NCBI RefSeq assembly: GCF_008801475.1 | Contig: NZ_VZPP01000003.1 | Coordinates: 62,001-126,000, forward strand | DNA from: Pseudomonas moorei | GTDB taxonomy: Bacteria > Pseudomonadota > Gammaproteobacteria > Pseudomonadales > Pseudomonadaceae | DNA length: 64,000 nt | Reading direction: 5' to 3' | Shown here: one piece after another, positions 18,784-27,461 of the stretch | How positions within the stretch are numbered: the stretch's first letter is position 1 | How the letters are laid out: every line of letters starts with the position of its first letter | Notes under the pieces: generated by a model | The model's database searches: none | What the model was told of the DNA's origin: nothing | The model's input: the letters and a program-made list of their open reading frames with translations, nothing else | Made by a program: the position numbers and the translations under genes

Positions 18784-20457
18784 TTATTGACTCAATTCCT
18801 GTTCGCGGATCAGCCGCTTGTTGATTTTCCCGACACTGGTCTTGGGTATGTCGGCCACCAGCCTGATCTGCCGAGGGATCGCCCATTTGTTGATGCGGCC
18901 ACTCTCGACATACTGAAGCAGATGGGTCACCAGCATTTCAGCCGTGATGCCTTCTGACACGACCAGCGCCACCGGTCGTTCCCCCCACTGCGCGTCAGGT
19001 ACGCCCACCACCGCCACCGAGCTGACGGCGGGGTGCTCGCTGATCAGGCTCTCCAGCTCGAGCGAACTGATCCACTCCCCGCCCGTCTTGATCACGTCCT
19101 TGATCCGGTCCTTGATCTCCACGACGCCCATGGGGTCGATGGAGCCGATATCACCGGTATGCATCCAGCCGTTTTCCCACAGTTGCGCGCCTTGCTCGGG
19201 TGCGTTCAGGTAACCCTGGGTCAACCAGGGTGCACGAACCACGATCTCGCCCAGCGCCTCACCGTCCTGCACCACTTCGTTGCCGCTGGCATCAATGATG
19301 CGCAAGTCCACCATCGGCACCGCCACGCCGGTCTTGATACGTGCGGCGACCTGATCGGACGCCGGCAGTTCCAGTTCGGCCTCACTCAGATGGGTCAGGC
19401 ACAGCAGCGGACAGGTCTCGGACATGCCGTAGCCGCTGTGCACACGCATGCCCCGCGCGGTCGCCTGGGCGGCCAGCCCATGGGTCAGGGCGCTGCCGCC
19501 CAGGAGCATTTTCCAGCCGTCGAAATCAGTCCGTTGCCCTTCGTCGCAACCCAGGATCATTTGCAGGATCGTTGGTACGCAATGGGAAAAACTGACCTTC
19601 TCTTCGCGGTACAGCCTGACCAGGCTGTTGGGCTCATAACGCCCCGGATACACCTGCTTGATCCCCATCAATGTCGCGACGTAGGGCACGCCCCAGGCAT
19701 GCACATGGAACATCGGCGTGATCGGCATGTAGACATCGTCGGAACGCAACAATGGCAGGCCCTGATAGACGCCGAGGGTGCCGACGGCATTGAGCGTGTG
19801 CAAGACCAACTGGCGATGGGAGAAGTACACGCCCTTGGGGTCGCCCGTCGTGCCCGTGGTGTAGAACAGCGTGGCGACCGAGTGCTCATCGAAATCAGGG
19901 AAATCGAAGTGCGTTTCAGCCCGCGCCAACAGGCTTTCGTATTCCCCCAGCACCGGCAATGCAGTCGACGGCGCGTCCTGATCGGAGAGCTGAATGTAGC
20001 CTTTGACGGTGGTCAACTGATCGTGGACCTGCTCCATCAGCGGCAGAAAATCGTCATGCACCAGCACCAGATCATCTTCGGCGTGGTTCATGGTGTAGAG
20101 AACCTGCTCCGCAGACAGGCGGATATTCACCGTGTGCAACACCGCCCCCAGCATCGGCACGGCGAAAAAACACTCCAGATACCGATGGCTGTCCCAATCC
20201 AGCAAAGCCACGGTATCGCCAGCTTTGACGCCCGCCTGGGTGAGCGCGTTAGCCAATCGTTTGATGCGTTCATTCAGCGTCCGGTAGCTGTAGCGCAGCT
20301 TGTCCGCGTAGACAATTTCCTGATCCGGCGCATAGCGTGCGCCCGAGAGCAACAGGCTCTTGATCAACAAGGGGTAGCTGTAAGCGCCTGGTGCAGGCGC
20401 GAGTATTTTTGTTTTCACCACGGTGAAGTCTTCCTGATGCTGTTGATTGGAGATCAT
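18784..20457 (-). CDS. acyl-CoA synthetase / medium- or long-chain fatty acid CoA ligase (AMP-binding)
   Basis: Adenylates a carboxylic acid and transfers it to CoA. The 557-aa protein is of the ANL superfamily. The P-loop-like motif is YTTGTTGDPKG (199-209), followed by 'GYGMSETCPLL', 'GWMHTGDIG' and the hinge/lysine region 'KTSVGKINKR' near the C-terminus. It resembles AlkK-type medium-chain ligases. ATG 20457 has its GGAG directly adjacent, a poor spacing. GTG at 20421 (protein starting VVKTKILAPAP) has AGGA 10 nt upstream and may be the real start. It is the last gene of the minus-strand run from 30183, 15 bp after the dehydrogenase gene. The substrate is unknown. Confidence 0.88.
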   Translation of the reverse strand: MISNQQHQEDFTVVKTKILAPAPGAYSYPLLIKSLLLSGARYAPDQEIVYADKLRYSYRTLNERIKRLANALTQAGVKAGDTVALLDWDSHRYLECFFAVPMLGAVLHTVNIRLSAEQVLYTMNHAEDDLVLVHDDFLPLMEQVHDQLTTVKGYIQLSDQDAPSTALPVLGEYESLLARAETHFDFPDFDEHSVATLFYTTGTTGDPKGVYFSHRQLVLHTLNAVGTLGVYQGLPLLRSDDVYMPITPMFHVHAWGVPYVATLMGIKQVYPGRYEPNSLVRLYREEKVSFSHCVPTILQMILGCDEGQRTDFDGWKMLLGGSALTHGLAAQATARGMRVHSGYGMSETCPLLCLTHLSEAELELPASDQVAARIKTGVAVPMVDLRIIDASGNEVVQDGEALGEIVVRAPWLTQGYLNAPEQGAQLWENGWMHTGDIGSIDPMGVVEIKDRIKDVIKTGGEWISSLELESLISEHPAVSSVAVVGVPDAQWGERPVALVVSEGITAEMLVTHLLQYVESGRINKWAIPRQIRLVADIPKTSVGKINKRLIREQELSQ

Positions 20458-20472
20458 CTCCGGTTCACGGGG

Positions 20473-22251
20473 TCAGAACTGATCGGCGTCGAGCAAGTAC
20501 AGCGACTCGCTGCCGGCCTTGACCGACGCGGCCAGCGAATGAACGCGTGGCAGCAGGCGGGCGAAGTAGAAGCGCGCCGTGCCCAGCTTGCTGGCGTAGA
20601 AGTCGTCCTGCGTTTCCTTGCCCACGGCTGCCTTGGCCATCAGTGCCCACATGTAGGCGTAAGCGGTGTAACCGAAGGCGTGCAAGTACTCGACCGACGC
20701 CGCGCCGATTTCGTTGGGGTTGTTTTTTGAACGGTCGAGCAGCCACGCCGTGAGTTCGTCGAGGTTGTCCAGGGCGCTGTTGAGCGGCTTGGTGAACTCC
20801 GCGAGGTCGGCACAAGCGGTGGCAGTGAAATGGCGAATCTCGTCGGCAAACAGCTTGTACAACTCGCCTCCGGTGCCCACCACTTTGCGTCCGACCAGGT
20901 CCAGCGCCTGAATGCCATTGGTGCCTTCGTAGATCTGGGTGATGCGCACGTCACGCACCAGTTGCTCCTGACCCCATTCGCGGATGTAGCCGTGGCCGCC
21001 GAAAATCTGCTGGCCGTGAATCGTGGTCTCCAGCCCCATATCAGTGAGGAACGCCTTGGCCACCGGCGTCAGCAACGCCACCAGGTCTTCCGCGCGCTTG
21101 CGGGTCGAGGCGTCTTCGCTGAACTTGGCGGTGTCCAGTTGCATGGCCACGTAAGTCGAGAAAGCACGACCGCCCTCGTTCGCGGCTTTCATGGTCAGCA
21201 GCATGCGCCGCACGTCCGGGTGCACGATGATCGGGTCGGCCACTTTGTCTTTGCTCTGCGCGCCGCTCGGCGAACGGCTTTGCAGCCGGTCACGGGCGTA
21301 TTCAACGGCGTTCTGGTACGAACGCTCGCCCGTGGCCAGGCCTTGAATGCCAACGCCCAGACGTTCGTAGTTCATCATGGTGAACATCGCCGCCAGGCCC
21401 CTGTTCGGCGCATCGACGATCCAGCCCGTGGCGCCGTCAAAGTTCATCACGCAGGTGGCGGACGCCTTGATCCCCATCTTGTGTTCGATCGAACCACAGG
21501 ACAGCGCGTTTCGCTGGCCCAGGCTGCCATCGGCATTGACCATGAACTTCGGCACCAGGAACAGCGAAATGCCCTTCGGCCCCGCCGGGGCATCCGGCAG
21601 TTTGGCCAGCACCAGGTGAATGATGTTCTCGGTCAGGTCTTGTTCGCCGCCGGTGATGAAGATCTTGGTCCCGCTGATCTTGTAGGAGCCGTCGGCCTGA
21701 GGTTCGGCCTTGGTGCGGATAATCCCCAGGTCGGTGCCCGCGTGGGGTTCGGTCAGGCACATCGAGCCAGTCCAGGTGCCGGCGTACATGTTCGGCAGGA
21801 AGGCGGACTTCAGTTCTTCGCTGGCATGGGCCTTGATCGCCAGGCAAGCACCGGCGGTCAACATCGGGTAGAGGCCGAAAGACAGATTGGCGCCGTTGAC
21901 CATTTCCTCGACCTGCGCGCCGATCACCTTGGGCATGCCCATGCCGCCGTAGGCCGGGTCACCACCGACGCCGCCCCAGCCACCCTCGGCAAAGGCGCGA
22001 TAGGCCTGGGCAAAACCATCAGGGGTGGACACTTCGCCGTTGTGCCAGGAACAACCTTGCTCGTCGCCACTGCGATTGAGCGGCGCGATCAGTTCCGCAC
22101 TGATCTTGCCGGCTTCTTCGAGGACTGCGTTGGCGGTTTCTTCATCCACCACCTCGGCCAGGGCCGGCATCGCCGCCCACAGGCGAGAGACGTTGAAAAC
22201 TTCGTTGAGGACGAACCGGATATCGCGCAGGGGTGCTTTGTAGTCAGCCAT
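20473..22251 (-). CDS. acyl-CoA dehydrogenase, long form with C-terminal extension domain
   Basis: Flavin enzyme that oxidises acyl-CoA to the 2-enoyl form. At 592 aa it is the long class, with an N-terminal extension ('YKAPLRDIRFVLNEVF', residues 4-19), the three-part dehydrogenase fold, and an extra C-terminal domain also found in DmdC-like enzymes. The middle beta-domain 'MCLTEPHAGTDLG' and the FAD-binding 'YIREWGQEQLVRDVRITQIYEGTNGIQ' segment are intact. A paralogue with the same layout lies at 46085-47857. It sits 64 bp after the MMPL gene and 15 bp before the CoA-ligase gene, so both probably act on one acyl substrate. Confidence 0.93.
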   Translation of the reverse strand: MADYKAPLRDIRFVLNEVFNVSRLWAAMPALAEVVDEETANAVLEEAGKISAELIAPLNRSGDEQGCSWHNGEVSTPDGFAQAYRAFAEGGWGGVGGDPAYGGMGMPKVIGAQVEEMVNGANLSFGLYPMLTAGACLAIKAHASEELKSAFLPNMYAGTWTGSMCLTEPHAGTDLGIIRTKAEPQADGSYKISGTKIFITGGEQDLTENIIHLVLAKLPDAPAGPKGISLFLVPKFMVNADGSLGQRNALSCGSIEHKMGIKASATCVMNFDGATGWIVDAPNRGLAAMFTMMNYERLGVGIQGLATGERSYQNAVEYARDRLQSRSPSGAQSKDKVADPIIVHPDVRRMLLTMKAANEGGRAFSTYVAMQLDTAKFSEDASTRKRAEDLVALLTPVAKAFLTDMGLETTIHGQQIFGGHGYIREWGQEQLVRDVRITQIYEGTNGIQALDLVGRKVVGTGGELYKLFADEIRHFTATACADLAEFTKPLNSALDNLDELTAWLLDRSKNNPNEIGAASVEYLHAFGYTAYAYMWALMAKAAVGKETQDDFYASKLGTARFYFARLLPRVHSLAASVKAGSESLYLLDADQF

Positions 22252-22315
22252 ATTTGAAATACTCAGGCAATGTCAGGGCATTCAACCTGCCCTGGTCAAT
22301 GGAAGTGCAAAAAGG

Positions 22316-24805
22316 TTAATGGTTTGCGTCAACGAGCTCCGCCGCTCGCTCCTTGGTGCTTGCGGGTACGGGGGCGATGTTGCGCAGCAGGAAACTGGAC
22401 AGTGCCGGGATCAGGATCAACGCACCGAGCATGTTCCAGATGAACATGAAGGTCAGCAGGATGCCCATGTCGGCCTGGAACTTGATCGGCGACCAGGCCC
22501 AGCACACCACCCCCGCCGCCAGGGTGATACCGACCAGTCCCACCACCCGGCCGGTGAAGGACACGGCGTTACGGTAGGCCTGTGCCAACGGCATGCCCTG
22601 GCGCTGGTAATGCAACTGCACGCTGAGCAGATACAGCGCGTAGTCGACACCGATCCCGACCCCCAGCGCGATCACCGGCAGCGTCGCGACCTTGACGCCA
22701 ATCCCCATGATGACCATCAGCGCCTCACAGAGAATCGAGGTCAGTACCAGCGGCAGCAGCGCCACCAGCGTGGCACGCCAGCTACGGAAGGTGATCAGGC
22801 AGAACAGCGTCACTGCTGCGTACACGTACAGCAGCATCGTGTGATTGGCCTCACGCACGACGATATTGGTCGCTGCTTCGATACCGGCGGTGCCGGCGGC
22901 CAGCAGGAACTGGCGGTCCGGGGTGCTGTTTTCGCGGGCGAACTTGTCGGCGATCGCGACCACCGCGTCCAGCGTTTGGGCCTTGTGGTCCTTGAGGAAA
23001 GCGATCACCGGCATCACCGAGCAATCGGTGTTGAACAGTTCCGGAGCATTGACCGAGGCCTGCTGCGCCGCGTAGTTCAGCACGTTCTGGTTGCGCTGGA
23101 TGCTGTTGAGCTTGGGGTTGCCCTCGAACGAACCGGCGGTGATCTGCCGGACCGCATTGACCAGCGAAGACGTCGCTTGCACGCCCGGGTATTGCTGCAA
23201 CTCCCAGGCCAGGCGGTCGGCCAGAATCAGCGTCTGATAATTCAGGCAACCTTCAGGCGGGGTCTTGATCATCACCGCGAACAGATCGCTGGACAGCGCA
23301 TAGTGGCTGGTGATGTAGGCGTTATCGCGGTTATAGCGCGAGTCGGCGCGCAGCTCCGGGGCGCCGCTGTCGAGGTCGCCGATCTGCAGGTGCTGACTGA
23401 CCATGAAGCCGGCGATGCCCAGCGCCACGGCGCCGAGCACGATGCCCGTGGCCCACTTGCGCGTGGTGAAGCGGTCGAGAAAATCCCACAGCTTGCCGAA
23501 GCCGCGGCTCTCGTCGGCACGGGTATCGATCTTCAGCGCTCGCTCCGCGGCCTTGCGCCCGACACCGATGTAGGACAGCGCCACCGGCATCAGTAGCAGC
23601 GAGGTGAAGATCAACACCGCCACCCCGATACTGGCGGTAATGGCCAGGTCCTGAATCACCGGAATGTCGATCAGCATCAGCACCGCGAAACCCACCGCGT
23701 CGGCCAGCAACGCGGTGACCCCGGCAATGAACAAACGGCGGAAGGTGTAGCGCGCCGCGACCAGCTTATGGGTGCCACGGGCGATGTCCTGCATGATGCC
23801 GTTCATCTTCTGCGCCGCGTGGGAGACACCGATGGCGAAAATCAGGAACGGCACCAGCACCGAGTACGGATCGATGGCATAGCCCAGCCAGGCGACGATG
23901 CCCAGTTGCCAGACCACTGCGGTCAGCGAACAGAAGATCACCAGCAGCGTGCTGCGGATGCAACGGGTGTACAGATAAATGATGACGAACGAGGTGATCA
24001 CGGCCAGGCCGAAGAACATCATCACCTGGATCAGGCCGTCGATCAGATCACCGATCAACTTGGCGAAACCGATCACATGCACCTTGTACTTGCCGGTGCC
24101 TTCTTTTCCGGCCTTGCGTGCGGCGCTGTCACCGGCGAACTCAACCTTGTCGCGCAGTTGCTGCTCTAGGGTCTGGGCGAATTGGTAGTAGTTGATGCCA
24201 TGGCCGGTGGCCGAGGCAACGTCCAGTAATGGCACCACCAGCATGCTCGATTTGAAGTCGCTGGCCACCAGACTCCCGACGAGACCCGCACGGTTGATAT
24301 TCTGACGCAGCTTCTCAATGTCCGACGGCGAGCCCTTGTAGTCATCGGGCATTACCGGGCCACCCTGAAAACCCTGCTCGGTGACTTCAGTCCAGCGTAC
24401 CGACGGGCTCCACAGCGACTTCATCCAGGCGCGATCGACGCCTTCGGTGAGGAACAGGTCGTCGTTGACCTGCTTGAGCACGGCCAGATATTCAGGGTCG
24501 AAAATATCGCCCTGGGTGTTTTCCACCACCACCCGCACCGAGCTGCCCAGGCCGCGCAACGATTTGCGGTTCTCGAGGAAGTTCTGAATGTAGGGCTGGC
24601 TCTGCGGAATCATTTTTTCGAAGCTGGGGCGCAGCTCCAGACGAGTCAGCGCCATGTAACCCAGCAGCAGGGTGACGATCACCATGAACAGCATGAACAG
24701 CGGACGGTGATTGAACACCCAGCGTTCCAGCCGGTTGCCGGAGCGCTGATCGAAGTCACGCAAATCGCGGATCACCGGCATGGTGTCTTGCTTGATGTTG
24801 CCCAT
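22316..24805 (-). CDS. MMPL/RND-type hydrophobe transporter
   Basis: Inner-membrane transporter of the RND superfamily, MMPL/HpnN-like branch, 829 aa. TM1 lies near residue 35. A periplasmic domain runs to about 265, then five TM helices to about 430. A second half follows: TM near 455, periplasmic domain to about 680, and TM bundle 685-810. The second bundle carries 'GVGIGVDYALYLL', the typical motif of this branch. Such proteins move lipids, hopanoids or other hydrophobic molecules to the outer membrane. It follows the YCF48 gene by 31 bp, and the DUF1302/DUF1329 genes lie upstream. Cargo unknown. Confidence 0.88.
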   Translation of the reverse strand: MGNIKQDTMPVIRDLRDFDQRSGNRLERWVFNHRPLFMLFMVIVTLLLGYMALTRLELRPSFEKMIPQSQPYIQNFLENRKSLRGLGSSVRVVVENTQGDIFDPEYLAVLKQVNDDLFLTEGVDRAWMKSLWSPSVRWTEVTEQGFQGGPVMPDDYKGSPSDIEKLRQNINRAGLVGSLVASDFKSSMLVVPLLDVASATGHGINYYQFAQTLEQQLRDKVEFAGDSAARKAGKEGTGKYKVHVIGFAKLIGDLIDGLIQVMMFFGLAVITSFVIIYLYTRCIRSTLLVIFCSLTAVVWQLGIVAWLGYAIDPYSVLVPFLIFAIGVSHAAQKMNGIMQDIARGTHKLVAARYTFRRLFIAGVTALLADAVGFAVLMLIDIPVIQDLAITASIGVAVLIFTSLLLMPVALSYIGVGRKAAERALKIDTRADESRGFGKLWDFLDRFTTRKWATGIVLGAVALGIAGFMVSQHLQIGDLDSGAPELRADSRYNRDNAYITSHYALSSDLFAVMIKTPPEGCLNYQTLILADRLAWELQQYPGVQATSSLVNAVRQITAGSFEGNPKLNSIQRNQNVLNYAAQQASVNAPELFNTDCSVMPVIAFLKDHKAQTLDAVVAIADKFARENSTPDRQFLLAAGTAGIEAATNIVVREANHTMLLYVYAAVTLFCLITFRSWRATLVALLPLVLTSILCEALMVIMGIGVKVATLPVIALGVGIGVDYALYLLSVQLHYQRQGMPLAQAYRNAVSFTGRVVGLVGITLAAGVVCWAWSPIKFQADMGILLTFMFIWNMLGALILIPALSSFLLRNIAPVPASTKERAAELVDANH

Positions 24806-24836
24806 GTCAGGGTACTCGCTCTAATTGATCCAGTTC

Positions 24837-25910
24837 TTATTCGACGCGAAGTGCACGCACACCACGACTACCCACCAACACCAGCGAGCCATCGGCGGCC
24901 AGCGTGGCACCTGCCACGGGGGATTGACCTTGCTGCGGTACCAGTTGCAACTGCGTACGGCCTTCCTGTTCCACCAACATGTGACCGGCCTGAGTGAACA
25001 ACCGGTAATTGCCTTTCGCGTCCAGCGTGGCGGCGGTGATATTGACTGGCAGCCCGGCGTTCAACTCACTCCAGCTCTTGCCGGCATCGACGCTGCGAAA
25101 CACATGTCCGCGCAGGCCGTAAGCCAGCACTTCACCTGGCTTACCGATAACGCCGAAAAAGCTGCCCTGATAAGGCGTTTGCACGGCCATGAAATGCTGG
25201 CTGGACTCATCCCACTTGAGCAGCAGGCCCTGTTCTCCTGCGATGTAGAGCGCGTCACCGGTGGAGGCAATGGCTTCGAGGTGCAAGCCTTGCGGGTTTT
25301 CTGTGCGGTCTTCGAAGGGCGTCCAGTGCTGACCGCCGTCTTCTGTACGCAAGATCAGGTTGAACACACCGACGACATAACCGAGTCTGGCGTTGGCGAA
25401 CCAGACGCCCAGCAGCGGTTTGTCGGCGCCCTCCTCGACCAGACGCTGGCCTTCGCTGACGAGCTGCGCCCATTGTTCGTTGCCTGAATCGGCAGTGGCC
25501 AAGTCACCGTAGTGTTTGACCAGCAAGGCACCGATTTGACGACCATCGAGCTGCTTGCTCCACGTCGCGCCGGCATCGCCGCTGTGCAGTACCACACCAT
25601 CGTTGCCGACCGCCCAGCCTTGTGTTGCTGTAGGAAAACTCACGGCTGTCAGGTCGGAACTGACCGGTACAGCAGCTTGCTGCCAGCGCTTGCCAGCATC
25701 ATCGGAATAAAGAATGTGACCACGCTGGCCGACAGCAACCAGTCGCTCTCCCGCGCGGGCCACGTCCAGCAGAGGGCTGCGCACCGCCAGGGCACTGGCC
25801 TTGGCTGGCAGGTCCAGCACGTCAACATAGCCGGCCGCTTGGGCAAGTCCCTGCAACAGTGCCAGCGTGGCGCCCAGCACCAACGACACGCACTTTTTGT
25901 ACGAATACAT
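24837..25910 (-). CDS. YCF48/BNR-repeat periplasmic beta-propeller protein
   Basis: Exported protein of 357 aa with a cleavable signal peptide (likely cut after AQA, about residue 25). The mature part contains repeated 'G..G.I..S.DAGKTW' type blades (for example HILYSDDAGKRWQ, VVLHSGDAGATWS, LILRTEDGGQHWT, HVFRSVDAGKSWS). This is the pattern of YCF48/Hcf136-like propellers related to photosystem II assembly factors. In Pseudomonas these genes accompany an RND/MMPL gene, so it is probably a periplasmic partner of the 829-aa transporter downstream. GAGGA precedes the ATG. A precise function is not known. Confidence 0.86.
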   Translation of the reverse strand: MYSYKKCVSLVLGATLALLQGLAQAAGYVDVLDLPAKASALAVRSPLLDVARAGERLVAVGQRGHILYSDDAGKRWQQAAVPVSSDLTAVSFPTATQGWAVGNDGVVLHSGDAGATWSKQLDGRQIGALLVKHYGDLATADSGNEQWAQLVSEGQRLVEEGADKPLLGVWFANARLGYVVGVFNLILRTEDGGQHWTPFEDRTENPQGLHLEAIASTGDALYIAGEQGLLLKWDESSQHFMAVQTPYQGSFFGVIGKPGEVLAYGLRGHVFRSVDAGKSWSELNAGLPVNITAATLDAKGNYRLFTQAGHMLVEQEGRTQLQLVPQQGQSPVAGATLAADGSLVLVGSRGVRALRVE

Positions 25911-25981
25911 ACGGCGTCCTCATGAGGGAACTGCGCTGGGGCACGAACGTGCAACCCAGCGTTGAAATCAGGCACCCCTGG

Positions 25982-26033
25982 ACTCTCGACTCGGCGCCGA
26001 GAGTTGTCCGGTCACACTGCCGGGGAGGCAGTG
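25982..26033. other. two consecutive stem-loops between the DUF1329 and YCF48 genes
   Basis: Hairpin 1: ACTCTCG (25982-25988) pairs with CGAGAGT (25998-26004). Hairpin 2: CACTGCC (26015-26021) pairs with GGCAGTG (26027-26033), loop 5 nt. Neither has a T-tract on either strand. They lie in a 152-bp gap inside the operon and could stabilise the highly translated outer-membrane genes or lower expression of the downstream transporter genes. Confidence 0.5.
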
Positions 26034-26062
26034 GACCAAACAGGCTCTGTGTCACTTTGTGC

Positions 26063-27421
26063 TTAGCGAATACCGGCGCCCGCCAGGGACTCCGGCGACC
26101 ACTGCACCTTCGAGAGCGGGTCAACGTACTTGATGCCACCGTACGGGCCTACCACACCATTGATGTTGTAGGAGCCGCCGACCAGATCGTAAATCATGAA
26201 GGGTGTAGCGTCCGGGACTTGCTTGTCATAGCTCTGGCTGAGGAAAGCGAATGAGCCACGGTACAGTTGACCACGCGCGTCGTATTCGTCGGAGGCCAGA
26301 GCGGTCCAAGTGTCTTCATCCAGGTAGAAACGGCGCTTCTGGTAAACGTGCCGTGCGCCAGCCTTGAGGTTGCCCTCCACGACCCAGACGCGGTGTTTTT
26401 CCCAGCGCACGAAGTCGGGTGCCAGGTGGTTGGGGGTGGTCAGCGACTTCGGATCCTGGGCATAGGTCAGCTTGTAGGTGTTGTACGGCACGATCATTTC
26501 TTGCTTGCCCACCAGCTTCCAGTCGTAGCGATCCAGCGCACCGTTGAACACGAAGACATCGTCATAGGTACCGGCGCCGGCAGTACCCGGGTTAGGCGTG
26601 TCGTAAGCCAGGTCCGGTGCCAGTTTTACCCGACGTTGACCTGGCAGGTACTGCCAGGCGCGGCGCGGCTGCTGCAGCGGGTTGGCGGCGTCCTTGAGCA
26701 TGACCGACTCGCCCGCCCGGCGCGCAGGACCGGTGTAATACAGCTTCATCTGATAGTAGATGTCGCTGCTGCTGATGGGCTTCGTCAGGTTTTCGTAAAT
26801 CGGATAAGCGATGAACGCTTCGCCAGTGATCGCCAGGCTCGGTACGCCCGCCGAATCGACGTTCCAGGAGTCATACTTGGAGTTGATGCTGACGCCCTGA
26901 TAGCGCAGCAGGAAGTTCCACATCGCCTCGGCACCCGATTGCGGGATCGGGAAAGGCACGCCGGGCAGGACGTTATCGATGGCCAACCCGCCCTCGAGCG
27001 ACTTGGCACCGCTGGCGTTTTTCAGGCCATTATCCAACACCGCCTGAGGCAGTGCTGCAGTGCGGTGGGTCGGGTACACATTGATGTGATAGGTCGGAAA
27101 ACGCTTGGCCAGCTCCGCGGTGGTGGCCGTCAGCAACCCCTTGTATTGATCGACGTTCTTGCCATCGATCACCTGCAGCGGTTTTTCACTGGCAAAGGGG
27201 TCCGGACGCATGCTGTCGCCGGGTTTGAAGTTGGCCGGAGGGGTGGTCAAGCCACCGGTATACGCCGGAATGGAACCGTCGGCATTAGCGGCCTTTTCGG
27301 CCCCGACCTGGGTCAGGCTGGTGCCGAGTCTGGCGGCCTCCTGAGCCGATACAGCGGCCTGCGCATGAGCGGCGAAAGCCATGGCCAAGGATGCGGCCAG
27401 CAACGTGTGCACGAATTTCAT
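26063..27421 (-). CDS. DUF1329 family exported protein
   Basis: Periplasmic or outer-membrane-associated protein of 452 aa. The signal peptide ends near residue 22 (AAHAQA-AV). The DUF1329 family is related to LolB-like/outer-membrane lipoprotein-sorting folds and is almost always encoded next to DUF1302, as here. ATG 27421 is chosen because AGGAG lies 9 nt upstream. An earlier in-frame ATG (27454) would add 11 charged residues before the signal sequence. There is 40 bp between it and the DUF1302 gene. It probably works with DUF1302 in moving a hydrophobic compound across the periplasm. This is inference. Confidence 0.88.
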   Translation of the reverse strand: MKFVHTLLAASLAMAFAAHAQAAVSAQEAARLGTSLTQVGAEKAANADGSIPAYTGGLTTPPANFKPGDSMRPDPFASEKPLQVIDGKNVDQYKGLLTATTAELAKRFPTYHINVYPTHRTAALPQAVLDNGLKNASGAKSLEGGLAIDNVLPGVPFPIPQSGAEAMWNFLLRYQGVSINSKYDSWNVDSAGVPSLAITGEAFIAYPIYENLTKPISSSDIYYQMKLYYTGPARRAGESVMLKDAANPLQQPRRAWQYLPGQRRVKLAPDLAYDTPNPGTAGAGTYDDVFVFNGALDRYDWKLVGKQEMIVPYNTYKLTYAQDPKSLTTPNHLAPDFVRWEKHRVWVVEGNLKAGARHVYQKRRFYLDEDTWTALASDEYDARGQLYRGSFAFLSQSYDKQVPDATPFMIYDLVGGSYNINGVVGPYGGIKYVDPLSKVQWSPESLAGAGIR

Positions 27422-27461
27422 CTTGTTATTCTCCTGCTTACCGGGGTAAGCCATTCGTGAA

